NCBI RefSeq assembly: GCF_009740285.1
Contig: NZ_CP046566.1
Span: 2,910,501 to 2,974,500 of the forward strand
Source of the DNA: Phnomibacter ginsenosidimutans
Lineage (GTDB): Bacteria > Bacteroidota > Bacteroidia > Chitinophagales > Chitinophagaceae
Reading direction: 5' to 3'
DNA: 64,000 bases
Translations under genes and position numbers: made by a program
Shown here: positions 1 through 9,813 of the stretch, in pieces
How the letters are laid out: each line of letters begins with the position of its first letter
Numbering within the stretch: position 1 is the first letter of the stretch
The notes under the pieces: model-generated
What the model saw: the letters and a program-made list of their open reading frames with translations, nothing else
The model's database searches: none
Told to the model about the DNA's origin: nothing

Positions 1-13
1 CCTCGAAGGTTTT

Positions 14-310
14 ATGAAACTCACTCCTGCTGAGTATCAAAAAATGACTGGTCAAAAATTGACCCTGAAGGAAAAACTGAAGTTGAAAGCAGCTCAGGCG
101 CTGCTGAAGAAGCAATTGAAAAAAGCCGATAACAGTAGTATTCCGCAAGTATTGTATATCATTCTTGCAATTATTGGTTTTGGCTGGTTAGCCATGGGCA
201 TCATGGACAACTGGAAGGGTAACAATTGGTGGATTAATCTGATTCTGACTTTTCTTTTCTGGCTACCAGGTCTTATTCACGCCTTGATAGTTATGAAGAA
301 CTATTACTAA
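14..310 (+). CDS. YqaE/Pmp3-family small membrane protein
   Basis: Small inner-membrane protein of 98 residues with an N-terminal Lys-rich cytoplasmic segment (about residues 1-40) followed by two hydrophobic helices. The second helix and its flank (N-WW-INLILTFLFW-PG-IHA near residues 70-92) match the Pmp3/YqaE signature, in which an Asn-Leu-Leu-Thr stretch is followed by Pro-Gly and Ile-His-Ala. Pmp3 proteins are usually about 55 residues, so the charged N-terminal extension is typical of the longer Bacteroidota versions. Family members are linked to membrane potential and stress, but no precise reaction is known. It is convergent with galK and separated from it by a strong hairpin terminator. 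It is not obviously related to the glycan genes and probably marks the edge of the locus. Confidence 0.75.
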   Translation: MKLTPAEYQKMTGQKLTLKEKLKLKAAQALLKKQLKKADNSSIPQVLYIILAIIGFGWLAMGIMDNWKGNNWWINLILTFLFWLPGLIHALIVMKNYY

Positions 311-335
311 TAACAAATTCTTTATAACAGACCAT

Positions 336-368
336 AAAAAGGCCATGCATCAACTGCATGGCCTTTTT
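336..368. terminator. bidirectional Rho-independent terminator
   Basis: A perfect 14-bp inverted repeat (AAAAAGGCCATGCA, a 5-base loop, then its complement) ends in a T run on both strands. It lies between the stop of the small membrane protein (plus strand) and the stop of galK (minus strand), exactly where a shared terminator for convergent genes is expected. Confidence 0.9.
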
Positions 369-390
369 ATATTTCTACATTGAATGGACC

Positions 391-1548
391 TTACACTATA
401 CGTCGGGTGCCATCGCCAATGGCTACCCGATGCACCCCCATAGCTACACCAAACTGCTGCTGATATGCAGGTGCAATTGCGGCCAGCAGATGATCTACTT
501 CGCCGGCCTTTACCAGTGCAATTACGCAACCGCCAAAACCGCCACCCATCATGCGGGCACCAATCACTGCTGGTTGTTGCTGGCAGGCATCCGCTATAAA
601 ATCAAGCTCTGCACAACTCACTTCATACAATTTGCTCAGCCCATGGTGAGTGCCAAACATGCGCTGCCCAAAAGAGGCAAGATTATTAGCCAGCAAATCA
701 TCACAGGCCGCTGCCAGTCTTGCATTTTCCTGCACTACGTACAAGCATCGGTTGTACACTTTTTCACCCATGCTGTCTTTGCATTGCTGCAGCATGTCTT
801 CCGTTACATCTCTAAATGTTTTTACAGATGCGAAATTCGATTGCAGAATACCAAAGCCCGTTTCGCATTCCTTGCGGCGGGTATTGTACTCCGAGCTGGC
901 CAGCGAATGTTTTACCTGTGTATCGAGCAGTACAATTTCTAAGCCTGCTGCATCAAATGGGAAATATTCATATTCCAGCGAATCACAATCGAGTTTGATA
1001 ACATGACCCGCTTTGCCAAACATGCTGGCAAACTGATCCATGATGCCGCACTTTACACCTACAAATTCATTTTCTGCAGCCTGCGCCATTTGTACCATCT
1101 CCAACTTGCTGTGACCAAAGTTGAAATGCTCATTCAACGCAAAAACTGTGGCACACTCCAACGCTGCCGATGATGATACACCAGCACCCACGGGTACATC
1201 GCCAGCTATCAGCAAATCAATGCCGTTGATGACAGGATGCTGCTTTTGCAACTGCTCTATAACGCCTAATATATAATTAGGCCACTGCAAATCCGAAGCT
1301 TGCAAATGAGCACTCCCGATTGTTTCAAAGGATTGCTGATGACTGGCAGAATACATGCGAATGCTACCAGTAACATTCGGCGCCAGCAACACACAAACTT
1401 TAAACTGAATGGCAGCGGGTAGTACAAATCCATGGTTATAATCGGTATGCTCCCCTATCAAATTTATACGCCCGGGCGATGCTGTAACGACCGTGGGTTG
1501 CTGCTGAAATTTTTCGGCAAACAATTGCCGTAATTGCGCTAATTCCAT
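391..1548 (-). CDS. galK: galactokinase
   Basis: Phosphorylates alpha-D-galactose to galactose 1-phosphate with ATP (Leloir pathway, cytoplasm). The 385-residue length is normal for the family. The galactokinase signature GRINLIGEHTDY is at about residues 26-37, the GHMP ATP-binding loop GAGVSSSAALE at about 121-131, and the C-terminal GHMP motif MMGGGFGGC at about 335. It is the last gene of the minus-strand run GH29-GH3-xylA-galK, 6 bp downstream of xylA, and ends at the shared terminator. galT and galE are not in the window. Placement with xylose isomerase, an alpha-fucosidase and a GH3 suggests it consumes galactose released from fucosylated xyloglucan-type or galactan oligosaccharides. 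Confidence 0.95.
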   Translation of the reverse strand: MELAQLRQLFAEKFQQQPTVVTASPGRINLIGEHTDYNHGFVLPAAIQFKVCVLLAPNVTGSIRMYSASHQQSFETIGSAHLQASDLQWPNYILGVIEQLQKQHPVINGIDLLIAGDVPVGAGVSSSAALECATVFALNEHFNFGHSKLEMVQMAQAAENEFVGVKCGIMDQFASMFGKAGHVIKLDCDSLEYEYFPFDAAGLEIVLLDTQVKHSLASSEYNTRRKECETGFGILQSNFASVKTFRDVTEDMLQQCKDSMGEKVYNRCLYVVQENARLAAACDDLLANNLASFGQRMFGTHHGLSKLYEVSCAELDFIADACQQQPAVIGARMMGGGFGGCVIALVKAGEVDHLLAAIAPAYQQQFGVAMGVHRVAIGDGTRRIV

Positions 1549-1554
1549 AATTCA

Positions 1555-2883
1555 CTATACAAATCGGTTAATTAAATTTTCGAGGTATTCTTGTTTGCCG
1601 CTCTTCATGGCAGGCTCGCCATGTGCTACCGCAAATGCTTTCAAATCGCTGAGCGACAACTTGCCTTGCTCAAATGCCAATCCTTCAGCACTATCGAAAC
1701 TTTCATAACGGTCTTTTCTGAACTGGCTGTACACTCCGTGTTGCAAAATGGCGTCTGCTGCAACTAATGCACGTGCAAAAGCATCCATGCCACCAATGTG
1801 TGCCAAAAACAAATCTTCCGGATCGGTAGAGTTGCGGCGGATTTTCGCATCGAAGTTGATGCCGCCACCGGCAAAACCGCCAGCCTCCAGTATCACCAGC
1901 ATGGCCTCTGTCAATTCGGGCACGTTGTTGGGAAACTGATCGGTATCCCAACCGTTTTGATAATCGCCGCGGTTGGCATCAATGCTGCCGAGCATGCCTG
2001 CATCTGCAGCAATCTGTAGTTCGTGCTGAAAAGTGTGCCCGGCCAGCGTGGCATGGTTTACTTCAATATTCAGTTTAAAATCGTTGAGCAAATCAAACTG
2101 GCGCAGAAAGCCAATCACGGTTTCACTGTCATAATCATATTGATGCTTGCTGGGTTCGCAAGGCTTTGGTTCAATAAAGAAAGTACCGGTAAACCCATTG
2201 GCACGGGCATAATCTTTAGCCATGTGCAGAAAACGGGCCAGGTGTTCTTTTTCCCGTTTCATGTTGGTGTTGAGCAAACTCATATAGCCTTCGCGGCCAC
2301 CCCAAAACACATAGTTCTGCCCGCCCAATGAAATAGTAGCATCCAACGCAGCCTTCACCTGTGCCCCGGCATGTGCCAATACATGAAAATCGGGATTGGT
2401 AGCAGCACCATTCATATAGCGGCGGTTGCTAAACAAATTGGCCGTACCCCACAGCAATTGTATGCCGCTTTCATCCTGTTTGTGTTTGAGGTAAGCAGTG
2501 ACGGCTTGCAAACGGTCTTCATTTTCCAGCACATTGTTGCCAAAGTCTACCGCATCTACATCATGAAAACAATAAAACGGCAAGCCCAATTTGGTCATGA
2601 ATTCAAAGGCCGCATCGGCTTTGTCTTTGGCCCGTTCAATAGCATCGTCGTGATTGTTCCAGGGAAACAAATGCGTGGGTTCACCAAAAGGATCGGCGCC
2701 GCTACCACAGAAGCTATGCCAATACGCACAGGCAAAGCGCAGGTGTTCTTTCATGGTTTTGCCAGCCACTACAGCGTCGGCATTGTACCAGCGAAATGCT
2801 AGTGGATTATCCGTTTTAGGTCCTTCGTACCCAATGGCACCAATGCCCTTAAAATACTCTTGTTGGCCAATTACAATCGCCAT
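1555..2883 (-). CDS. xylA: D-xylose isomerase
   Basis: Interconverts D-xylose and D-xylulose; a cytoplasmic, metal-dependent TIM-barrel enzyme. The 442-residue length fits the class II (long) xylose isomerases. Visible motifs are the catalytic His region [11 protein letters not shown] (about 101-111), WGGREGY (about 193), the metal/substrate segment [13 protein letters not shown] (about 232) and [12 protein letters not shown] (about 270). The start is an ATG preceded by a 190-bp gap after the GH3 gene, in which I recognise no clear Bacteroidota promoter. No xylulokinase (xylB) sits next to it; the only FGGY kinase of the window is about 50 kb away in the apiose-like cluster. It forms a pair with galK (6-bp gap). 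Confidence 0.96.
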   Translation of the reverse strand: MAIVIGQQEYFKGIGAIGYEGPKTDNPLAFRWYNADAVVAGKTMKEHLRFACAYWHSFCGSGADPFGEPTHLFPWNNHDDAIERAKDKADAAFEFMTKLGLPFYCFHDVDAVDFGNNVLENEDRLQAVTAYLKHKQDESGIQLLWGTANLFSNRRYMNGAATNPDFHVLAHAGAQVKAALDATISLGGQNYVFWGGREGYMSLLNTNMKREKEHLARFLHMAKDYARANGFTGTFFIEPKPCEPSKHQYDYDSETVIGFLRQFDLLNDFKLNIEVNHATLAGHTFQHELQIAADAGMLGSIDANRGDYQNGWDTDQFPNNVPELTEAMLVILEAGGFAGGGINFDAKIRRNSTDPEDLFLAHIGGMDAFARALVAADAILQHGVYSQFRKDRYESFDSAEGLAFEQGKLSLSDLKAFAVAHGEPAMKSGKQEYLENLINRFV

Positions 2884-3073
2884 GTTGCATCGTTTTGAAG
2901 TGAGAAAGAGATTGCGTCGCCCTTACGGTTGCACTTCTGCTAAATCCAACCTGCCGGGCGGCGACATGCAATTTCGGCTATCTGATTCAATTGAAACCTG
3001 ATTGAAAATAATTTCCTGAAACACATTTACGCAAAGGTTTGCACCGCTTGTTTCTTTTACAAACGAAAAGGCT

Positions 3074-5734
3074 TTACTGCTGTACCGTGAGCAATGTTTT
3101 CAGGCGAAGATCTTTGGAAGAAGCACCAATCATAATGCGAAAATCGCCGGGCTCCAACACTGTTTTCCCATCCAGGTTTATCATGCTCAGCATGGCCGGC
3201 GTAATGGTAAAGCGAACGGTTTTGCTTTCGCCTTTGCGCAATGCAATGCGTTGAAATCCTTTCAGCTCCATCACCGGCCGTGCCAACGAAGCCAACTCGT
3301 CGCGGATATACAACTGCACCACTTCATCGCCATTCATGTTGCCGGTGTTGGTTATATCAACACTCAGCTCAACAGATGCTCCCGCTTTTATGCTGGTAGA
3401 AGAAAGCCGCAGATTGCTGTATGTAAAAGTCGTATAACTCAAGCCATAGCCAAACGGAAACAAGGGTTCTCCACTGAGGTTGTGATAATCATCGCCGCGA
3501 CCGGTGGGCAGGTGCCAATAGCTCAGCGGCAATTGCGATTCATGCACAGGAAAAGTTATGGGCAACCGGCCAGCAGGATTGCGTTTGCCAAGCAATACAT
3601 CGGCCACTGCATGGCCGCCTTCTTCGCCGGGATACCACAGCATCATCACGGATTTCAATTTATGCAACCAACGCTGCATGGTAATGGCACTGCCTCCTAC
3701 CAACAATACGGTTACAGGTTTGCCGGTGGCTGCCAATGCCTCTATCAACTCTTCCTGATGGCAATCGAGGTTTAGATAAGCACGGTCTTGAAATTCTCCT
3801 TCATGAATACCCGCTACCACTACCACAGCATCACTGCTTTGCGCCAGTAGCAAGGCTTCCTGCTGCAATTGCTGCCAATAATTCAAAACATCTTTATTCC
3901 ACACTAAACGAATGTGGGCATTGCCCACTGGTTCTTTAAACTCAATGCGAACACGTACCGATTTACCTGCAGTAAAAGCATAAGGTTTCAACAAAGTATG
4001 ATAGCTGCTTTTCTCCCAGGCATCTACATGCAGCACATCATTCAAATACAATCGATACCCATCGTTGCCATCAAGGCCAATGGCGATGCTGTCAGTAACA
4101 TCTGAGGTGATCTCACCTGTCCAGCGGACTGCGAAGAAATCTCTTTGTAGCGCAGCATCCGGTGCATACAAAGTCCAATGGAAGTCGACCTGTGCATCTG
4201 TTCTTTCTAACACAGGTTTGCCACTCAACTCTATATTGTTATAATACGATGCCTGCAAACCCGCTGCTTTTATCCCATCTTTCAGATGCGATAAAACTGA
4301 AGCAGGCACTATGTTCCATTCTTTCAATGCCCTTGAATAACCCGGCGCAAACCGAACAGTCGATTGGCCTTTTAATGCAGCCTGCAAACCATCAAGAATA
4401 CTCACCTTGCCATTGCCCGGGCCGCTGTATCCGCCAAGCCTTGCAGCAACGGCATCTTCGCCAATCACTGCGAGTCGTTGTACTTTTTGCAACGGCAGCA
4501 TGCCCTCATTTTTCAGCAACACAAAACTTTTAGCAGCCGCTTCACGTGCTATGGATTTATGCCGGGCGATATTGATGCTGTTCGCTATTACATTTTCATC
4601 TACATAGGGATGCTCAAACAAGCCCAACTCAAACTTGATACGCAGCACCCGCCGTACTGCGGCGTTGATAATCGATGAATCGATACTGCCATCGAGAAAA
4701 GGCGGCATAAACAAATGGTGATGTGCATAATCGGTTTGAAAAATAACATCCAAACCATTTTGTATCGACAACGCACTGCTCTGCGGATAATCTTTTCCGG
4801 TCATGTGCAGCACGTTGGCACCACCCACGGCTGAAGCATCCGAAATCACAAAGCCTTTGAAACCATGCTCCTTCTTCAACCATTGGTTCAATATCCAGTT
4901 GTTGGCGGTAGCTGGCTGTCCATTTACACTGTTGTACGAAGTCATTACACTGCGGGTGCCTGCGAGTGCAAATGCTTCCTGAAAAGGCAACAAATGCGTT
5001 TGGCGTAAAAACCATTCGCTCCAGTAAATGGGATAACTATCGCGGCCACCATCGCCCACATTGGCGAGTAAATGCTTGGGGGTTGTTACCACACCCATTT
5101 GCTCAATGGGCTGCATGAACGCAACGCCCATTTGTGCACTCAGCCACGGGTCTTCACCATAGGTTTCTTCTACCCTGCCCCAGCGTACATCGTTGGCCAG
5201 ATTGATAACTGGTGACAACACTTGCCGAATGCCTCTTGCCTTTGCTTCTTTGCCAATGGCACTGGCCACAGAACGCATCAATGCTGTATCCCAGGTGGCA
5301 GCCAAACCAATGCTTTGCGGAAATGCAGTTGCACCAGCTCTCACCAAACCATGCAGGGCTTCATCAAATGGAATGATGGGAATACCCAGCCTGCTTTGGG
5401 TGATAAAATACTGTTGTTGACGGTTGATTTTCAATGCCAGCTCACGGGCATTTTCGGTAGCATTGTATTGCAGCATCTGCCCCGCCGCATTCGCCGTTTG
5501 GCCGCTGGCACTCACCTGAAAACCAAATATACCGTGCTTGTATTGCTGCTCTTCGCCGGGCTTTACTTCGCCGGGTATCATGAAGAGCTGCCAAAACTTT
5601 TCTTCGGGTGTCATGCGGCTGAGCAAATCGGCCACCCGCTGCTCTACTGGCAACTGCGCATTTGTGTAAGGCTGCGCCAACACAGCCAGAGAGCTGCTTG
5701 CAAACAGCAATATCCACATCAGTTTTTTCATCAT
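3074..5734 (-). CDS. GH3 beta-glycosidase with PA14 insert
   Basis: Exported retaining glycosidase, probably a beta-glucosidase or beta-xylosidase acting on oligosaccharides. It has a signal peptide (KKLMWILLFASSSLAVLAQ), the GH3 TIM barrel (about 30-360) with the nucleophile Asp in GFVISDASAVGG (about residue 299), a GH3 C-terminal domain interrupted by a PA14 domain (about 485-615, GLDGNDGYRLYLND), and a fibronectin III-like tail (about 790-886). The PA14 insert normally shapes the active-site entrance toward short substrates. I start at the ATG 3 bp after an in-frame TTG. It lies 7 bp downstream of the GH29 gene, presumably in one transcript. GH3 subfamilies cannot be separated by eye, so the exact sugar is open. 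Confidence 0.93.
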   Translation of the reverse strand: MMKKLMWILLFASSSLAVLAQPYTNAQLPVEQRVADLLSRMTPEEKFWQLFMIPGEVKPGEEQQYKHGIFGFQVSASGQTANAAGQMLQYNATENARELALKINRQQQYFITQSRLGIPIIPFDEALHGLVRAGATAFPQSIGLAATWDTALMRSVASAIGKEAKARGIRQVLSPVINLANDVRWGRVEETYGEDPWLSAQMGVAFMQPIEQMGVVTTPKHLLANVGDGGRDSYPIYWSEWFLRQTHLLPFQEAFALAGTRSVMTSYNSVNGQPATANNWILNQWLKKEHGFKGFVISDASAVGGANVLHMTGKDYPQSSALSIQNGLDVIFQTDYAHHHLFMPPFLDGSIDSSIINAAVRRVLRIKFELGLFEHPYVDENVIANSINIARHKSIAREAAAKSFVLLKNEGMLPLQKVQRLAVIGEDAVAARLGGYSGPGNGKVSILDGLQAALKGQSTVRFAPGYSRALKEWNIVPASVLSHLKDGIKAAGLQASYYNNIELSGKPVLERTDAQVDFHWTLYAPDAALQRDFFAVRWTGEITSDVTDSIAIGLDGNDGYRLYLNDVLHVDAWEKSSYHTLLKPYAFTAGKSVRVRIEFKEPVGNAHIRLVWNKDVLNYWQQLQQEALLLAQSSDAVVVVAGIHEGEFQDRAYLNLDCHQEELIEALAATGKPVTVLLVGGSAITMQRWLHKLKSVMMLWYPGEEGGHAVADVLLGKRNPAGRLPITFPVHESQLPLSYWHLPTGRGDDYHNLSGEPLFPFGYGLSYTTFTYSNLRLSSTSIKAGASVELSVDITNTGNMNGDEVVQLYIRDELASLARPVMELKGFQRIALRKGESKTVRFTITPAMLSMINLDGKTVLEPGDFRIMIGASSKDLRLKTLLTVQQ

Positions 5735-5741
5735 CAATACA

Positions 5742-7181
5742 TTATGGCGCCACTATTTGAAAAACCCAAGCCCATGCATTGGGTGGTGCTGCAACCAAAG
5801 ACTTTGGAATGTTGACCACAATGCCTTTTTCGGTTACCGTAAACGAGAGTTTCTTTGTACTTCCCAACAACTGTACGGCAGTTATTGTAGGCTTGGGCGT
5901 GTACGGAATGAGCACAGTGGCGGGCATTGCTGTTTCATTTTCCGGCACCTGATAAATGGCAAATACTTCATTCGTTTTTTTGGTGAATACCCAAGAACCT
6001 GCAGACGGCAATTGCGGATCGGCTTCGGTAGCATAAATAGCCGAACCGTTTTGTTGCATCCAACTACCAATTTGTTGCAGGCGCTGGTATGCAATGCTGT
6101 CCCATTCGCCATCGGGCCGTGGGCCTACGTTTAGCAGCAGGCTGCCATTTCTGCTCACAATGGTGGTGAGTAGATGAATCACTTTTCTCGCCGGCTTGTA
6201 TTCATCATTGGGCACATGACTCCATGAATTGCCCAGCGTCATGCAACTCTCCCATGGATAGGGCAAGTATTGATTGGGCACACTCTGCTCGGGGGTAGCG
6301 TAGTTTTCATATTCGCCCGGTACGGTTCTGTCTACAAACAACATACCCGGCTGATGCTGCCGCACTTTGGCCGCAATAGCCGGTATGTCTATATCCTGAT
6401 CGTAAGGAATGGTGCGCTGCCACTCCACCGCAGTATCAATGCTGTGCTTGGGACGCACCCAGCCACCATCGAGCCAAAAAATATCTAACGGTCCATAGCC
6501 AGTGGCCAGCTCAAGCATTTGATTGTGTGTAAAGGTTTTGTAAGCATTCCACCGCTCCGGATATTTTGCCGGATTGTAGCTCACATTGCGGTCTTTGGGT
6601 GGAAAATAACGCCACCAATAATCGGGTGTGTGCCAATCGGGCTTGCTGAAATACGCCCCAATCATGAACCCTTTTTTGCGAAACGCATCAAACACTTCCT
6701 TGGCCACATTGGCTTTAGGATGTGTACTGAATGGCGAAGAGGAATGTGTAATGCGATAGTCGGTGTATTTACTATCGAACATGCAAAACCCATCGTGGTG
6801 CTTGGTGGTAAACACCATGTACTTCATACCGGCTGTTGCGGCTGCATCGGCCCATTTATCTGGATTGAACAGCACCGGGTTGAACTGCTGCTGCAAACCT
6901 TCGTATGCTTTTTTGTAAGCAAACCAATCGTTGGCAAATGGGCCGCGGCGTATGCACCAGTTTTCATCTTCGGGGCACAGGCTCCAGCTTTCTACAATGC
7001 CCCATTGGCTATAGGTGCCCCAATGCATGAGCAGGCCAAATTTAAGCTGCTTCCATTGTGCCAGCTTGGCTGCTACCAACGGATCGGATGGTGCAACGTA
7101 TTTGGCACTCAGGTTGTGCTCTTGTGCTTGTGCCATGGCACAACTAAGCCCTGCAAAAAGAAGAATGGTAACAATACGCAT
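5742..7181 (-). CDS. GH29 alpha-L-fucosidase
   Basis: Exported retaining alpha-L-fucosidase that releases terminal fucose. It has a Sec signal peptide (IVTILLFAGLSCAMAQAQ), the GH29 N-terminal HWGTYSQWG motif (about 53-61), KYMVFTTKHHDGF (about 120-132) and the nucleophile Asp in DIFWLDGGW (about Asp238). The C-terminal ~110 residues form a small beta-domain. The 479-residue length is normal. It is the first gene after the AraC regulator in the run GH29-GH3-xylA-galK, which fits trimming of fucose, then glucose/xylose and galactose, from plant oligosaccharides. No phosphorylative fucose pathway (fucK, fucA) is visible; a FucI-type isomerase and a FucO-like dehydrogenase elsewhere in the window are assigned to other modules. 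Confidence 0.94.
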   Translation of the reverse strand: MRIVTILLFAGLSCAMAQAQEHNLSAKYVAPSDPLVAAKLAQWKQLKFGLLMHWGTYSQWGIVESWSLCPEDENWCIRRGPFANDWFAYKKAYEGLQQQFNPVLFNPDKWADAAATAGMKYMVFTTKHHDGFCMFDSKYTDYRITHSSSPFSTHPKANVAKEVFDAFRKKGFMIGAYFSKPDWHTPDYWWRYFPPKDRNVSYNPAKYPERWNAYKTFTHNQMLELATGYGPLDIFWLDGGWVRPKHSIDTAVEWQRTIPYDQDIDIPAIAAKVRQHQPGMLFVDRTVPGEYENYATPEQSVPNQYLPYPWESCMTLGNSWSHVPNDEYKPARKVIHLLTTIVSRNGSLLLNVGPRPDGEWDSIAYQRLQQIGSWMQQNGSAIYATEADPQLPSAGSWVFTKKTNEVFAIYQVPENETAMPATVLIPYTPKPTITAVQLLGSTKKLSFTVTEKGIVVNIPKSLVAAPPNAWAWVFQIVAP

Positions 7182-7288
7182 GCCGTACAGTATTAAACAA
7201 TTGCAACGATACCCATTTCTTCAACGGGAATGAAACGGAGTTATTCAAACTGTGTACAACTACGGCTGAGCTACTGCAACAAAGACGG

Positions 7289-8209
7289 CTATTCGCTTTT
7301 GGTAACACTGGTTCGAACAGTGCGGTATTTTTTGGGCGACATGCCAATGATTTTGCGAAAGCGTTTCGAAAAATAATACGGATCATCGAAGCCCATGCTG
7401 AAAGCAATGTCCTTAATAGCCCTGTCACTAAAATCGAGCTGCTGGCAGGCTTTTTGCATTTTCATTTGCAAAAAATAATCGATGGGAGCATACCCCGTTT
7501 TTTGCCTGAAGAGGCTGGAAAAACGTGACACCGAATAGTTGTAACGTTTGCTTAAATCAATAAGCGATAGATTATCGTTGATGTGCTCTTGCATAAACAA
7601 AATGGCACTGTCTACACAATCAAGACTTTCTTTTGATGTGGCTTCGTAGTGCCGATCGTTGTACAAAAACAAGCTCAAAAACTGCGACAAACAAAGATTG
7701 GCAAACAGCAGATTATCGCTACTGTAACCCAGCTCCAGCGTCTTGTACATTTTCGAAAACAACGGTAAAATTTCGCCGCTGTTGCGTACATGCTGTGGTT
7801 TAAAACAGCGCTGCACCGATTGCATGCTGTTCATTTCGGGCAAGGCTTCGCCACCAAAATGAACCCAGTAAATAGTCCATGGATGTTCTTCATCGCTTCC
7901 ATAAGCATGCTCTGCATGTTGAGGCAAAATGAAAAATTCGTTGGGGCCTACTTCGAAGCGTTGCTTGCCCAACTGGTACCAGCCATGGCCATCTACACAA
8001 TAAAACAAGAAGTTTTCAGGAAGCCCTTTTTTACGATAGGTATAGTGGCCCTTGGCTTTGGGATAATGACCAATAGAACAAATGTGCAATTGGCTATGCA
8101 CTGGATTGTTTTGCACTTTGCCCTTTAGTACAATCCGGGGAATTTCAATGCGCTGCCGGCCAACGCCGTACCAGATATTTTTATGTGAACCTTCTTTATT
8201 GTCTTTCAT
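7289..8209 (-). CDS. AraC-family transcriptional regulator
   Basis: One-component sugar-responsive transcription factor of 306 residues. The N-terminal part (about 1-170) is a cupin-like sensor domain (GWYQLGKQRFEVGPNEFFIL, about 75-95). The C-terminal ~100 residues hold two helix-turn-helices, with the AraC signature IKDIAFSMGFDDPYYFSKRF and then GMSPKKYR. I chose the ATG at 8209 because the longer reading frame upstream encodes non-conserved sequence that runs through the divergent promoter region. It lies between the divergent esterase gene and the GH29 gene, so control of one or both is likely. It is the only recognisable regulator in the window, since no SusR-like, hybrid two-component or ECF system is present. 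Confidence 0.9.
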   Translation of the reverse strand: MKDNKEGSHKNIWYGVGRQRIEIPRIVLKGKVQNNPVHSQLHICSIGHYPKAKGHYTYRKKGLPENFLFYCVDGHGWYQLGKQRFEVGPNEFFILPQHAEHAYGSDEEHPWTIYWVHFGGEALPEMNSMQSVQRCFKPQHVRNSGEILPLFSKMYKTLELGYSSDNLLFANLCLSQFLSLFLYNDRHYEATSKESLDCVDSAILFMQEHINDNLSLIDLSKRYNYSVSRFSSLFRQKTGYAPIDYFLQMKMQKACQQLDFSDRAIKDIAFSMGFDDPYYFSKRFRKIIGMSPKKYRTVRTSVTKSE

Positions 8210-8379
8210 GGCAACCGCAACAATTGGCTGAAAAATTAGGAAAAAAGCGGGAGGGCAAGGTCGGTTATCCAACAAAATGCTGCCAAATCTTCCACGCATA
8301 CGATTGAGTAACCCATGCAGCATGCATTCAGCAGTTGCGCAGTACATTCGGGCAACAATCAACACAGAAAAATAGCCTT
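8210..8379. promoter_or_regulatory. divergent intergenic region, araC / esterase
   Basis: This 170-bp gap separates the only divergent gene pair of the window, so it must hold promoters for both the AraC regulator (minus) and the esterase (plus). I found no convincing Bacteroidota -7 box (TAnnTTTG) on either strand. AraC operator half-sites cannot be assigned by eye. The assignment rests on gene arrangement alone. Confidence 0.35.
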
Positions 8380-9806
8380 ATGAAAATGACATTTCGTTTG
8401 TACAGCCTTTTGCTGCTGCTGTTGGCCAGCATCAACGGCATGGCCAAAGTAAAACTCCCCTATTTTTTTGCCGACAATATGGTATTGCAACAGCAAACCA
8501 ATGCGGCCATTTGGGGTTGGGCAAAACCCGGCGGTAATGTGAGCATTCAAACATCATGGAACAAAGCCAAATACAGCACCACAGCCGATGCGCAGGGCAA
8601 ATGGAAAACAGCTATAGCCACACCTGTTGCCGGCGGTCCATACAGCATCAGCATCAGCGATGGTGATGCCATCACCCTGCAAAATATTTTGATTGGTGAA
8701 GTGTGGTTATGCAGCGGGCAAAGCAATATGGAAATGCCCATGAAGGGTTTTCGTGACCAACCCATCCTCGGTAGCAATGATGCAATTTTCAATTCGGCCA
8801 ACGATCAAATCAGGTTGTACACCGTGCCCCGTTCTGTGCAGCGTTTGCCACAAGATACCAGCAAGCAATCGGCTTGGAAAATTTGCAACGCCGAAACCGT
8901 TGGCGGTTTTAGTGCTACGGCCTATTTCTTTGGCAAAATGCTGCAGGAAAAACTGAAAGTGCCTGTGGCTCTCATTAACATTAGCTATGGTGGTTCGCCG
9001 GTAGAAGCATTTATGGATGCTGCCAGCTTAAAAGCTTTTCCTGAAATTGCTGTGCCTGCCGCCAACGACACCAACAAGCTCAACAACAGAAATGCGACCG
9101 TGCTATACAATGGCATGTTGCATCCGTTTTTAGGCTTCAGCATTCGCGGTGCTATTTGGTACCAGGGCGAAAGCAACAACGAACGTGCTGCGCAATACGA
9201 AAAACTGTTTCCTGCATTTGTGCAGCAAATAAGAGCACAAAGCAAGCAAGGCGATTTTCCATTTTACTACTGCCAGATTGCACCCTACAATTATTTCAAT
9301 TTTGGCGTTGTAAATACAACTGCGGCCAACTCAGCCTACCTGCGGGATGCGCAGCGCAAAGCACTAAAAACAATTCCCAATAGTGGTATGGCGGTCCTAA
9401 TGGATTTGGGCGAAGAATTCAACATTCACCCGGCAGACAAAGCCACTGGCAGCAAGCGGTTGGCCTACCTGGCACTGGCCAATACATACGGCCTCAAAGG
9501 CTTTGCTGCCGAAAGCCCTGCGTATGAATCTATGCACATCAATGGCAACAGTATTACGCTGAAATTCAGCCATGCACCCAACGGGCTCACTGCCTACGGC
9601 AAAAACTCATGCAGTTCGAAATTGCAGGCCCCAACAAGGTTTTTCGTCCGGCTACAGCAGTTATCAATGCAGGCAATGTCGTTGTGTCTTCACCAGAAAT
9701 TCCAAATCCGGTAGCTGTACGCTATGCGTTTAAAGATTTTGTTGTAGGAGAATTATACAACACGGAAGGTTTACCTGTTTCCAGTTTCCGTACCGACGAT
9801 TGGTAA
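8380..9806 (+). CDS. sialate O-acetylesterase-like SGNH esterase (frameshifted)
   Basis: Exported carbohydrate esterase that removes acetyl groups from sugars. In plant-glycan loci such enzymes usually act on acetylated hemicellulose or pectin. It has a signal peptide (FRLYSLLLLLLASINGMA), a small N-terminal beta-domain, the catalytic Ser motif LCSGQSNMEM (about 110), AIWYQGESNNERA (about 265) and the C-terminal Asp/His block GEEFNIHPADK (about 345). The frame breaks at the A5 run at 9601-9605. Upstream the protein reads NGLTAYGK; adding one A continues as KLMQFEIAGPNKVFRP in the next frame to the stop at 9806, giving 475 residues as expected. It is likely a base-call error, otherwise a recent pseudogene. 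I start at the ATG that opens the signal peptide. Confidence 0.85.
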
Positions 9807-9813
9807 CGGACAG

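Noticed and set aside
358-942. 194-codon plus-strand open frame opposite galK
   Set aside because: Lies fully inside a clear galactokinase on the other strand and resembles no protein family.
9601-9606. Programmed -1 ribosomal frameshift in the esterase gene
   Set aside because: The heptamer C-AAA-AAC does not allow re-pairing in the P site and there is no evident downstream stimulator; similar breaks occur in five other genes.
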